In this document: positions 35,241-42,654 of the stretch, one piece after another | Numbering within the stretch: position 1 is the first letter of the stretch | How the letters are laid out: every line of letters starts with the position of its first letter | Assembly: GCF_002741035.1 (NCBI RefSeq) | Contig: NZ_CP016808.1 | Coordinates: forward strand, 2,306,001 to 2,370,000 | DNA from: Paenibacillus sp. BIHB 4019 | GTDB lineage: Bacteria; Bacillota; Bacilli; Paenibacillales; Paenibacillaceae | Direction: 5' to 3' | Length of the DNA stretch: 64,000 nucleotides | Notes under the pieces: model-generated | Database searches by the model: none | What the model was told of the DNA's origin: nothing | Seen by the model: the letters and a program-made list of their open reading frames with translations, nothing else | Translations under genes and position numbers: made by a program

Positions 35241-35660
35241 TCATTTTAGTAATGCAGGGTAATGCCTTAATATTTTTACTCCTAAGGAAAAGGAGACGGC
35301 TGTCCCCGTGAAAAAGGCATAGAGCAGCATAGCCATCTCAGAAATATAGTAGCTGGGTGTTAGAAAAATAAAGCCGAAACCGCCCATGAAAGGGACGAGC
35401 GTGGAAGGAATGAACCCGAAAATGGTCAATAATAAGGCGTAAACCGCAGTAGACTGTATATTCACAGACTTCAGGATGAGAACGATTAAAAAATAAGCAG
35501 GAACGACACAGAAAATAAAAAATAAGTTGATTCCCGTATAAAGTAGATCATATTCGCTTCGTTCAGAAATAGAAAGCACAGAATAAGCCACTTTATAAAA
35601 AAGCACCCCAATTAGATAACTGAATATAACTACTAAAGAGTACATGCCTGCACGCTTCAT
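35241..35660 (-). CDS. Small four-helix membrane protein, unknown
   Basis: 139 residues with AAGGAGG before the ATG. Four hydrophobic helices (about 8-28, 42-62, 72-92 and 105-128) cover most of the chain. No motif is recognised. It is AT-rich and sits convergent to the DUF3238-like gene in a stretch that looks accessory. Confidence 0.65.
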   Translation of the reverse strand: MKRAGMYSLVVIFSYLIGVLFYKVAYSVLSISERSEYDLLYTGINLFFIFCVVPAYFLIVLILKSVNIQSTAVYALLLTIFGFIPSTLVPFMGGFGFIFLTPSYYISEMAMLLYAFFTGTAVSFSLGVKILRHYPALLK

Positions 35661-35893
35661 ATTTTTATTCCTCCTTGTTAATCATTTGCCTTCAAATTGC
35701 TTTCTTATCTTTAATGTAACCTTATTTTAAACATTTCCACAGTTCTAACTTTAATAGTACCTATATTCATGTCTCGTGCTGGTCCGCTTTCAGTCCGCCT
35801 TGAGTCCGTTAAATGTCCTCTAATAAACTTCTAAAATTGTTATAATTATCCTAACACACGAGACGACTATAACAATAGAGGAGGTTTTAGCAG

Positions 35894-36235
35894 ATGGATG
35901 AAGCGAGGACGGTTATTGATTTTTATAAAAAAGAGCTCTACCGCATCGGCTGGCGCATCCAGTATCAGGCGAAAAAGCAGCGCAAGCATGAATGCTCGCT
36001 CACCTATGATCCCGTCCAGCCATATAGCGCTTCCGACCAGACGGAGCAGAAAATACTTGTGAAGCAGCTGCTTGCTGCGCTCCCCTCGCCGCTGGGCCGA
36101 ACGGTTATTCATGAGCTGTATTTGCAGGACAAGACGGAAGCCCAGGTAGCCATGGCGCTGAACATGAGCCAGCAGGCGGTGAATAAATGGAAGCGAAAGA
36201 CGCTAAAGCAGCTATGTCAGATGATGAGTTCCTGA
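35894..36235 (+). CDS. Sigma region-4-like subunit of a split sigma factor
   Basis: 113 residues with GAGGAGG before the ATG. The C-terminal half is a sigma-70 region 4 helix-turn-helix: LPSPLGRTVIHELYLQDKTE, then AQVAMALNMSQQAVNKWKRK. No region 2 is present. The next gene, overlapping by 49 nt, encodes a region-2-like protein. This is the arrangement of SigO (YvrI) and RsoA (YvrHa) in B. subtilis, where two polypeptides together form a sigma factor. The equivalence is inferred from domain layout, not from close sequence identity. Confidence 0.65.
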   Translation: MDEARTVIDFYKKELYRIGWRIQYQAKKQRKHECSLTYDPVQPYSASDQTEQKILVKQLLAALPSPLGRTVIHELYLQDKTEAQVAMALNMSQQAVNKWKRKTLKQLCQMMSS

Positions 36236-36411
36236 GGCTGCTCGACTTGGTTCGGCAAAATGACGAGCAGGCTACGCTTGCGCTGATCCGATTTTTCGAG
36301 CCTGAAATGAAGCGGATCAGCCGTTTTATCCGCATGCCCCAAGAGGATGCTGTGCAGAGCATGACTGCGGAGCTGCTTGCTTTTTTCAAGGAAGAACAAG
36401 AAGCCCCCTAG
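36187..36411 (+). CDS. Sigma region-2-like partner (RsoA-like, HTH_16 type)
   Basis: 74 residues, starting inside the upstream gene with AGGCGG 7 nt before the ATG. FLRLLDLVRQNDEQATLALI followed by FFEPEMKRISRF and EDAVQSMTAELLAFF reads like sigma region 2 (the helix-turn-helix of conjugative transposon type, the family to which RsoA belongs). The overlap implies coupled synthesis of the two halves in fixed ratio. Target promoters are unknown. Confidence 0.6.
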   Translation: MEAKDAKAAMSDDEFLRLLDLVRQNDEQATLALIRFFEPEMKRISRFIRMPQEDAVQSMTAELLAFFKEEQEAP

Positions 36412-36432
36412 CCCAAATCGGACAGGGGGTTA
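36402..36432 (+). terminator. Weak terminator after the split sigma genes
   Basis: AGCCCCCT pairs with AGGGGGTT (wobbles) over the stop codon of the region-2-like gene. The T tract is poor. Confidence 0.4.
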
Positions 36433-36461
36433 TAGGCAGTTAGGCATGCGGATAATTAGAT

Positions 36462-37181
36462 TTACCGCCTTATCCAAGTAAATGCATAAAGCACCACATA
36501 AAAAAATAAAGTGAAAGCAAAGATCAACGACGTGAAGGGGATAAGCAGCGCCTCTGCCTTCGCATTCGTTACAATCTCATAAAGCTGGCCGAATATGACA
36601 TGCGGTCTTGTCCATACATCCCAAGTATTCCAGCGGACAAACCGGCCGATGTAGATGCCGAAGCTGCTGAGCAGCAAAATGCCCACAGTGAACAGCCAGC
36701 CAGCAACAGCGCCAAAGGCTTGCCGGACAAGCTGATGCAGCGAATATAACGAGACTACGCTTAGCAGTACGCCAACCGAAGCCGCTGTCAGAAAAATAAA
36801 AAGATGCTTCCAAAATTCCATCGTCTGGACAAAATGCCCGCCCCCATCAGCCTGAACCCGCATAAAGGGGTGCAGCATGTCCGTAATCAAATAAGCGGAA
36901 TTTGGATAGAAGAGCAGCCATGCCAGTCCAAGAGGCAGTAGGATTAGCGTCTTCAATGCTGTATGCTTCTTTTTCAAATAAAAAGCTGCCAGCTCAATAA
37001 TTAAGGAGAGCCCCAGTGGAACCCACGCCAGAAAAACATCCCAATCCAAAAATAAATAAATTTCGCGGCCCGTTACCGCCCTTAAGTGATCCGCCAATGT
37101 GAGGCTTGCTATAGTAGCCGCCAATAAGACGGCAATAATAACGGCTTTGCTGCGCAGCTGCGTATTTTCCCAAAAATTCAG
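36462..37181 (-). CDS. DUF1361 family membrane protein, probable CTG start
   Basis: 239 residues if it starts at the CTG at 37181, which lies 7 nt after a perfect AGGGAGG; the first ordinary start (TTG, 37124) has no such site and would cut into the first membrane helix. The family is recognised from FYPNSAYLITDMLH and GIYIGRFVRWNTWD. About seven helices, with no catalytic motif. Function unknown. It is convergent with the split sigma genes. Confidence 0.8.
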   Translation of the reverse strand: MNFWENTQLRSKAVIIAVLLAATIASLTLADHLRAVTGREIYLFLDWDVFLAWVPLGLSLIIELAAFYLKKKHTALKTLILLPLGLAWLLFYPNSAYLITDMLHPFMRVQADGGGHFVQTMEFWKHLFIFLTAASVGVLLSVVSLYSLHQLVRQAFGAVAGWLFTVGILLLSSFGIYIGRFVRWNTWDVWTRPHVIFGQLYEIVTNAKAEALLIPFTSLIFAFTLFFYVVLYAFTWIRR

Positions 37182-37680
37182 TGTTAGCCCTCCCTAATCC
37201 TTTTCCTATATATGTATAACGTTTGTTTTGAGATTTTGTTGCTGGGATGCAGCTGCAAATATGGGCGAGCCAGTTCTTGATTGGGGCTAGCATCGCACGC
37301 AGTTCCTCTCCTGCTGGCGATGACACTCCTCCAGAATATGAACATACGTGAATGTGAACGTACTTACTGAAAAGCAGCCAGCCTCCTGTGCCTCGCTTCA
37401 TGGGCCTGCTCCCAGCGAAGAAAGCCAGGTTTGGCGGACACAGCAGCAGCTATTTCAACCGAATCAAGGGCTAAGGCATAGGTCGCGGACTCAGGAGCTG
37501 CTAATGCGCTGCAATTAGCCATTTTGCCGGGATAATGTGGGCAATAACGGATTTCCTGTCCGCCTACGGCCCGAAATCGGTTCAAAAGCCAAAATAGCGG
37601 AATCTCAGTCCTTGAAAAAAGGAGCGGGTATCCCGAACTGTGGGCAAATGCTGCTGGAGCTAAGCGACCGTGTTCTCAGC
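37182..37680. other. Long intergenic region upstream of the DUF1361 gene
   Basis: About 500 nt. A minus-strand frame of 73 codons (37364-37585) is open but has no good ribosome binding site and a composition that does not look coded. I see no RNA or repeat that I can name. Confidence 0.4.
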
Positions 37681-37728
37681 AAGAAAATAGGGTCAGCCTA
37701 TCATTTAGTGAAATGATAGACTGACCCT
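37681..37728 (-). terminator. Terminator of the TM2 gene
   Basis: On the minus strand AGGGTCAG-TCTATCATTT pairs with AAATGATAG-CTGACCCT (one mismatch), followed by TATTTTCTT. Confidence 0.75.
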
Positions 37729-37746
37729 GGATCAGGCATGCAGGCC

Positions 37747-38241
37747 TTAACGCAAATGATGTTTGTCATATTTCATAGAAAAAGCTTGATCCGAAGAAAG
37801 CAGATAAATAATTCCTTCGATTAACCCTACTATGGCAGGGATATAAGTCCAGCAAAATAGGATGTAGATAATACCCCATATCGGTCTGCCAAGATAAAAT
37901 TTATGAATGCCTAAACCACCTAAGAGGATGGCGAGCAATCCAGCAGCTACTTTGCTTTTTGAAGAGATAGGCTGTATGTAGCCGCCGCTGCTTGCAGCAC
38001 TAGAGGATGAACTTCCCCCGCCTCCGCCTCCAGCATTCATAAAAACCATTGGTTTTTGACTGTTGTTGTCTTCAAGCTTCTCTATTTTTCTTTTATTCTC
38101 TGCAAATATTTCGTTTATACAATTTTTGCAGTAATTTTTGTTCTGTACTTCAGTATTGCATTCGCTACAAATAAATTTTCCGCAGCCAACGCAAGTTCCT
38201 ATAGATAAATTATGGCTATGAATATGGCATGTAATACTCAT
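37747..38241 (-). CDS. TM2 domain protein with N-terminal zinc-ribbon/B-box-like region
   Basis: 164 residues. The N-terminus holds CHIHSHNLSIGTCVGCGKFIC and CNTEVQNKNYCKNC, with Cys/His spacing like a B-box zinc finger. A coiled stretch and a Gly/Ser linker (GGGGGG then SSSSS) follow, and then a TM2 domain: GLLAILLGGLGIHKFYLGR and the second helix through SSDQAF. It is an inner-membrane protein with a cytosolic metal-binding head. A GGGGGAG site precedes the ATG. Codon use is AT-richer than the flanks. Confidence 0.85.
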   Translation of the reverse strand: MSITCHIHSHNLSIGTCVGCGKFICSECNTEVQNKNYCKNCINEIFAENKRKIEKLEDNNSQKPMVFMNAGGGGGGSSSSSAASSGGYIQPISSKSKVAAGLLAILLGGLGIHKFYLGRPIWGIIYILFCWTYIPAIVGLIEGIIYLLSSDQAFSMKYDKHHLR

Positions 38242-38434
38242 AAAATCTCCCCCGATTGTAGTGATCCATGACTAGTATGTTGCATCTAAAGTACCATATT
38301 TAGCAGCATTAAACAATCGAAATGTCGAAATTATACTTTTAAGAACGAAAGGTAAAATAATGGATTTTGCCTCTATTAAAATATTGTTTTATACAACCTA
38401 ACTGCAGAACGGCAGCATTATTTGTTAAAGACAG
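38242..38434. other. AT-rich spacer between the TM2 gene and the ohr operon promoter
   Basis: No ORF, RNA or repeat that I can support. It presumably holds the TM2 gene promoter. Confidence 0.4.
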
Positions 38435-38463
38435 TTGACAGCGGCACATCGATGCGTTAATAT
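38435..38463 (+). promoter_or_regulatory. Strong sigma-A promoter of the ABM-ohr operon
   Basis: A consensus TTGACA (38435-38440), a 17-nt spacer and TAATAT (38458-38463). TATACAATTTATTGG just downstream partly resembles the TACAATT half-site of OhrR operators. Confidence 0.75.
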
Positions 38464-38608
38464 TGGTTTTATCAAATTAAATTTTATACAATTTATTGGC
38501 GAGCCCATCTCGTATCCACTTGCATTTCCAATTTATTGGGATAGCAATCAGCAATTTGGGTAATAAGAAAGTAGGGTGTCGCAGCACACAGCATGGAGGT
38601 AGGCGCAG

Positions 38609-38896
38609 ATGATTATTGTACAAGCATTTTTGAAGGTACAAGCAGATGCACGTGAGGCTTTTATCGAGCAGGCGAAGATTCTGATCGCCGCGACGCAGCA
38701 GGAGCCGGGCAATATAAGCTACAAGCTGTATGAGGATGCGGAGCAGCGGAGTCATTTTGTGATGCTGGAGGAATGGCGGGATCAGCAGGCGATTGACGAG
38801 CATAATGAATCGGCGCATTACACAGCATTTGCTGGCTTTGCCCGCGGCGTATTGGCGGCACCGCCAGAACTTAAGCTTTCTACACCAAAACAATAA
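38609..38896 (+). CDS. Antibiotic biosynthesis monooxygenase (ABM) family protein
   Basis: 95 residues with GGAGG before the ATG. The ABM ferredoxin-like fold is recognised from ATQQEPGNISYKLYED and FVMLEEWRDQQAIDEHNESAHY, with the conserved EW and the His motif, as in YgiN-type quinol monooxygenases. Despite the family name, such small forms usually deal with quinones. It is co-transcribed with ohr 14 nt downstream, which supports an oxidative-stress role. Confidence 0.85.
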   Translation: MIIVQAFLKVQADAREAFIEQAKILIAATQQEPGNISYKLYEDAEQRSHFVMLEEWRDQQAIDEHNESAHYTAFAGFARGVLAAPPELKLSTPKQ

Positions 38897-38910
38897 CGGA
38901 GGCGATTGAT

Positions 38911-39324
38911 ATGCAAAATTTATACACAGCAACAGTAACAGCAGTAGGCGGAAGAGACGGTCAGCTTAAATCCGAGGACGGCATTTTGGAATTGGCGATT
39001 CGCGCACCTAAGGAGCTGGGCGGCCCAGGCGGCGCAACGAATCCAGAGCAGCTTTTTGCTGGCGGCTATGCGGCTTGCTTTGAAAGCGCGTTGAACGTTG
39101 TAGCTAGAATGAAGAAGATCAAGGTTGAGAAGACGCAGGTTACAGCGCATGTCACGCTCGGCAAAGAAGACGATGGCGGCTACGGTTTGGAAGCGAAGCT
39201 GGACATTTCCGTAGTCGGCGTAGATGCGGATGTGGCGAAGGAGCTTGTTGAAGCGGCTCATCAGGTTTGCCCGTATTCGAGAGCAACAAGAGGCAACATT
39301 AAAGTGGAGCTGAACATCGTTTAA
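38911..39324 (+). CDS. ohr: Organic hydroperoxide resistance protein (Ohr)
   Basis: 137 residues. Both catalytic cysteines are present: GGYAACFESAL and HQVCPYSRATRGN. AIRAPKELGGPGGATNPEQL with the conserved Arg is the Ohr signature, separating it from OsmC. It reduces organic and fatty-acid peroxides using a dithiol. It follows the ABM gene in one operon with a consensus promoter and ends in a terminator. No ohrR repressor is in the window. Confidence 0.95.
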   Translation: MQNLYTATVTAVGGRDGQLKSEDGILELAIRAPKELGGPGGATNPEQLFAGGYAACFESALNVVARMKKIKVEKTQVTAHVTLGKEDDGGYGLEAKLDISVVGVDADVAKELVEAAHQVCPYSRATRGNIKVELNIV

Positions 39325-39334
39325 TCGCAAATCG

Positions 39335-39364
39335 AGCCATCCTAAGCGGGATGGCTTTTTTTCG
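39335..39364 (+). terminator. Terminator after ohr
   Basis: AGCCATCC-TAAGC-GGATGGCT then a run of T. Confidence 0.85.
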
Positions 39365-39415
39365 TAAACAGGCTTGTAGAATACTTATCGAATAGCCAAT
39401 AGCCAGCAGCAAGCG

Positions 39416-39850
39416 TTAAAGCAAAACTCTGTTTTCAATTATATTTTTCATACTAATATGGGATTTGGATGCTCCAAGCTGGACCAGTGTGTCTTGAAAT
39501 GCAGCAACCTCTCCGATAGAGGCAGTCTGTATTTTAATTAAATAATTATATTCGCCGCTAATGCGAAATAAATCCGTTACTTCGCCGGCGTTGTGGCAAA
39601 AATCGACCAGCTCTTGGCATTGCTCTGTTTTCACCAGAATAAAGGTGGTCATTCCGCGATTCAGCTCCTGCAAGCGAAACACGGTTGTGTACGAAGCGAT
39701 AATATTTTTCTCTTCCAGCTTCATTATTCTTTCTTTAACCGAGGGAGAGGACATGGCGATTTGTTTGCTGATCTGAGAGATGGGCATTCTGGCATTTTGC
39801 TGAAGCAGCTGCATAATTTTTTTGTCAATATCATCAAGGTAATGATCCAT
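39416..39850 (-). CDS. Lrp/AsnC family transcriptional regulator
   Basis: 144 residues with GGGAGG before the ATG. N-terminal HTH (DKKIMQLLQQNARMPISQIS, then SSPSVKERIMKLEEKNII) and a C-terminal RAM ligand-binding domain (TDLFRISGEYNYLIKIQT). Members sense amino acids or their products and form octamers on DNA. It is divergent from the VOC gene, and the 160-nt gap between them is the likely operator region. Confidence 0.92.
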   Translation of the reverse strand: MDHYLDDIDKKIMQLLQQNARMPISQISKQIAMSSPSVKERIMKLEEKNIIASYTTVFRLQELNRGMTTFILVKTEQCQELVDFCHNAGEVTDLFRISGEYNYLIKIQTASIGEVAAFQDTLVQLGASKSHISMKNIIENRVLL

Positions 39851-40010
39851 GATAAGTACCTCCCAAGCTATACTTTAAAAAATAAGCCTATTTCGTTTAA
39901 TAAACTGCGATACATAAACCATTTTACCTGAAAGTCCTCATCTATCCTATGTATTTATCGTTATATTCCCCGTAAAATAAACGGCATATTCGAAACGGGA
40001 GCGATTGCAG

Positions 40011-40496
40011 ATGAGTATAAAAGGACTTGCCCATGTAGCGATTCAAGCGAAAAATTATCAAGAAACGATTGCGTTTTACACGCTCGCTTTAGGCTTTAAG
40101 GTGGGGCATCATTGGAGCTTGCCGTCCTTTCAGATTGAAGAAGCTTCGATGCTGATTTCGCCTGATGGACGGACTTGCCTGGAAATTTTCGATAATGAGG
40201 CCGTCATACCAGCACAAGGGAAAAAAGCAGCTTCTGACGAGGAAATCGCTCATGGGGCGCTGCTGCATCTGGCCTTTTATGTTGAGCAAGTCGATGCCAT
40301 CTATCAGAAATCGCTTGCCCACGGCGCCACGGCGTATGTCGAGCCGAGCGAGCTTGCCCTTGGGGAACCGCCGCTGCTCGTACGAAATGCGATAGTCTAT
40401 AGCCCAAACGGCGAAGTTATTGAGTTTATTGAGGATGTGGATTTTGATCGTTCGGGGCTTTCGCACAATGAGCAGGTACTGAAAGAAATGAAGTAG
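40011..40496 (+). CDS. VOC family protein (glyoxalase/dioxygenase-like)
   Basis: 161 residues from ATG 40011 (GGGAG 10 nt upstream). Two beta-alpha-beta-beta-beta modules typical of VOC: LAHVAIQAKNYQETIAFYT and LLHLAFYVEQVDAIYQKS, ending NGEVIEFIED with a metal-binding Glu. The substrate is unknown. Its position opposite an Lrp regulator suggests control by that protein. Confidence 0.85.
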   Translation: MSIKGLAHVAIQAKNYQETIAFYTLALGFKVGHHWSLPSFQIEEASMLISPDGRTCLEIFDNEAVIPAQGKKAASDEEIAHGALLHLAFYVEQVDAIYQKSLAHGATAYVEPSELALGEPPLLVRNAIVYSPNGEVIEFIEDVDFDRSGLSHNEQVLKEMK

Positions 40497-40555
40497 GCAT
40501 AGGCAATTGTAAATGGTAGCGGCTTTATATTCAGAGTGCTTATAAAATAACGAAG

Positions 40556-40582
40556 AAATGCGGCCCATGAGGCCGCATTTTT
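40556..40582. terminator. Terminator after the VOC gene
   Basis: AAATGCGGCC-CATGA-GGCCGCATTT followed by T. Confidence 0.85.
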
Positions 40583-40623
40583 GATGTGTACGGAAAACAG
40601 CATGACAACTTCAGGTACTGGTT

Positions 40624-41106
40624 CTAGCATAAGTATCTGCGTTTACGCTTGAGAAGTCCCAACAGCTCCCCTAGCACCCACCCATAAACAGCATGGCCAA
40701 CGAGCCACCAGCTCCAAGCAGCACCGCTTTCGATGGACGGAGTACGATCCGACAAAAGCGTAGTTGGAAAAAGCGCCAGTCCGATCAGCAGACTGACTGC
40801 AATTGCAGCATAGGTTTGCTGTACCACGGGCCAGCGAACGATCCTGAAGGCGAGAGCTAGTCCAATCCCGACAAGCGCAGATACAACCAAGTGCAAGGCG
40901 AACTCCCCAAGCTCGGATAGCGCCAGCTCGTTCAGCAGCGTAATATAATCGATATTGAGCAGCAGCGTATAGACGGTCTCTCCAGTTAACTGCTGAACCG
41001 CCTTCATATACAATCCAAGCAGCACGCCAGCCCCTGCGCCAACGGCAGCAGCGAGGGCAAGCGCCCGGGCTAAGCCGCCATTGTCCGGTTTGCGTTTAAT
41101 TCGCAA
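40624..41106 (-). CDS. Four-helix membrane protein, unknown
   Basis: 160 residues from a TTG overlapping the end of the YkvA-like gene by 11 nt (GGCGGAG about 8 nt upstream). Four hydrophobic helices; the polar segment SDRTPSIESGAAWSWW precedes the last. The end GHAVYGWVLGELLGLLKRKRR faintly resembles YagU-type proteins, but I do not assign a family. It is probably coupled to the YkvA-like gene. Confidence 0.7.
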   Translation of the reverse strand: MRIKRKPDNGGLARALALAAAVGAGAGVLLGLYMKAVQQLTGETVYTLLLNIDYITLLNELALSELGEFALHLVVSALVGIGLALAFRIVRWPVVQQTYAAIAVSLLIGLALFPTTLLSDRTPSIESGAAWSWWLVGHAVYGWVLGELLGLLKRKRRYLC

Positions 41107-41521
41107 ACCATTGCTCCGCCATCTCGCTATGCGCGTCTGTCACATGCATGCTGATGCTGCGGTAAGCCGCCCAGAAAGCAGCTGCATCATCGGTGTAGCC
41201 AATGCCTAGCACGAAATCAGGGATCAAATCAATCGGCATCAAAATATAAGCGAGCGCGCCAACGGCAATGACTTTAGCCGAAGTGGGCGTATTGGCGTCA
41301 ATGGCGCAGTAGTACATGGCGACGGCATGCTTCGCAAATGGGATCTTTTTGGCATGCTTTTTAATTTTCCGCAGAAAGCCTTGCTTCACATACTTTTCCT
41401 GTTTGGCGGAATCGCCAATTTTGGACGTCCATTCATTGACATTCGGCGTATCTTCGGGTGCTGTCTGCTGCTCCTGTTCATCCTTAAAGCGGTAAGGCTG
41501 GCCTGTAATCAAGTTATCCAT
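41096..41521 (-). CDS. YkvA family protein (DUF1232)
   Basis: About 141 residues from ATG 41521 (AAAGGGG 9 nt upstream; another ATG at 41527 is too close). The DUF1232 core is VGALAYILMPIDLIPDFVLG followed by GYTDDAAAFWAAY. The N-terminal 60 residues are charged and soluble. Proteins of this type are single-helix membrane-associated and uncharacterised. Confidence 0.88.
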   Translation of the reverse strand: MDNLITGQPYRFKDEQEQQTAPEDTPNVNEWTSKIGDSAKQEKYVKQGFLRKIKKHAKKIPFAKHAVAMYYCAIDANTPTSAKVIAVGALAYILMPIDLIPDFVLGIGYTDDAAAFWAAYRSISMHVTDAHSEMAEQWFAN

Positions 41522-41663
41522 TATCATTTGCCCCTTTCATCGATAAAATCCATCTATTGCTTAACAGCTTCATAGCCTCAACCATCCAGATTCTAATCCT
41601 GCAAACTGCAGGCTGTAATGCTTATACGTAGTTATACCCAAGTTTGATTCGTTTTGAAAATAA

Positions 41664-41706
41664 ACCAAAAAAACCGCCCCCCGCGAATCGGCGCGGGAGG
41701 TGGTTT
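41664..41706 (-). terminator. Terminator on the minus strand downstream of the acetate-transporter gene
   Basis: On the minus strand AAACCACC-TCCCGCG pairs with CGCGGGG-GGCGGTTT, followed by seven T. Repeat copy B lies between it and the gene. Confidence 0.75.
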
Positions 41707-41747
41707 AATGAAAATATAAGAAAGTATAAGATTCTCCCTTATACTCC

Positions 41748-41806
41748 GCTTATATTTCTCGGACTGAAACGCGCTGAGCCGCCAAAGGGCGGCGACAGCC
41801 GTTTCA
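41748..41806. repeat. Dispersed intergenic stem-loop repeat, copy B
   Basis: GAAACG-GCTG / CAGC-CGTTTC form the outer stem and CCGCC / GGCGG the inner stem around AAAG. Its first 27 bases equal copy A. It sits directly after the acetate-transporter gene stop. Confidence 0.65.
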
Positions 41807-41818
41807 CCTTGAGCGCAG

Positions 41819-42439
41819 CTAAGCGCGCGGCTTGAAAATGCCGAACGGCTTGCCAATCGGCAGGAAGCTTCGGCCGAAATGAGCGTTCAGCACGGAAGCG
41901 CCGCAGCCGTAAAGCGATACGATGCCAATGGCGAGCTCGGAGTAGGCAGCCAGCGTATGGAAAATTTCAGGTGCAACGCTGAAAGCATCGAGCGTAAGTC
42001 CTAGGAACAATAGATCAATCAAGCAGAAAATGATCAGCAGAACACGATTCGTTTCCACCGCGCCAATCGTCATAAACAGCGTAAATACGAGATACCCGGC
42101 GAATGCGAAGCCGAGCTGCTTGCCGTCGACATCGCCTGCGAGTGCGGTGCCGAAAACACCCATTTTAAACATCCAGCTCGTGGCGACTGCGAACCAGAAA
42201 AAGGCATAAGCGCCGAAAGCGGTCGTACCAAATGTATTGTTCCGCTTGGAATCTTGAATGCAAGCGAATAACTGGGCGAATGCGCCCAGGAAGATGGCCC
42301 ATGGGATGACGAAGCTGTAGCCCGTCGTAATTCCAAGCTTTTGAGATGATGCGACCAAGGTGACAATGGCTAGTCCGAATAAGCCTAGGGCACTCGGATC
42401 AGCATTCATAATTTTGACGTTCGATGATTCCTTTTGCAT
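41819..42439 (-). CDS. Acetate uptake transporter family protein (GPR1/FUN34/SatP)
   Basis: About 206 residues from ATG 42439 (TTGGAGGC 4 nt upstream). Six helices, with the family opening NADPSALGLFGLAIVTL (canonical NPxPLGL). FGAYAFFWFAVATSW and the end VLNAHFGRSFLPIGK fit the AceTr family. It likely moves acetate or succinate with protons across the membrane. It stands alone. Confidence 0.88.
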   Translation of the reverse strand: MQKESSNVKIMNADPSALGLFGLAIVTLVASSQKLGITTGYSFVIPWAIFLGAFAQLFACIQDSKRNNTFGTTAFGAYAFFWFAVATSWMFKMGVFGTALAGDVDGKQLGFAFAGYLVFTLFMTIGAVETNRVLLIIFCLIDLLFLGLTLDAFSVAPEIFHTLAAYSELAIGIVSLYGCGASVLNAHFGRSFLPIGKPFGIFKPRA

Positions 42440-42654
42440 ATAAGCCTCCAATAATCCTGCGATTTCCTTTGTTTCATGCGTATTCGCCGACTTCTAACGC
42501 ACATTGAAATATTCTAACTGAATTCGAATCAAGAAGAAAGGGTATAATTCGTGTCCAAAAGTCGAATTTTGTTGAATTTAGGTGTTTCGTCATGTATTAA
42601 GTGGTTTAATAGGTAAAGAGAACTAATACATATGATAAAAGGGAGCGCTTTCTT

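Noticed and set aside
37364..37585. 73-codon minus-strand frame upstream of the DUF1361 gene
   Set aside because: No ribosome binding site and no coherent domain pattern; cannot be supported as a gene.
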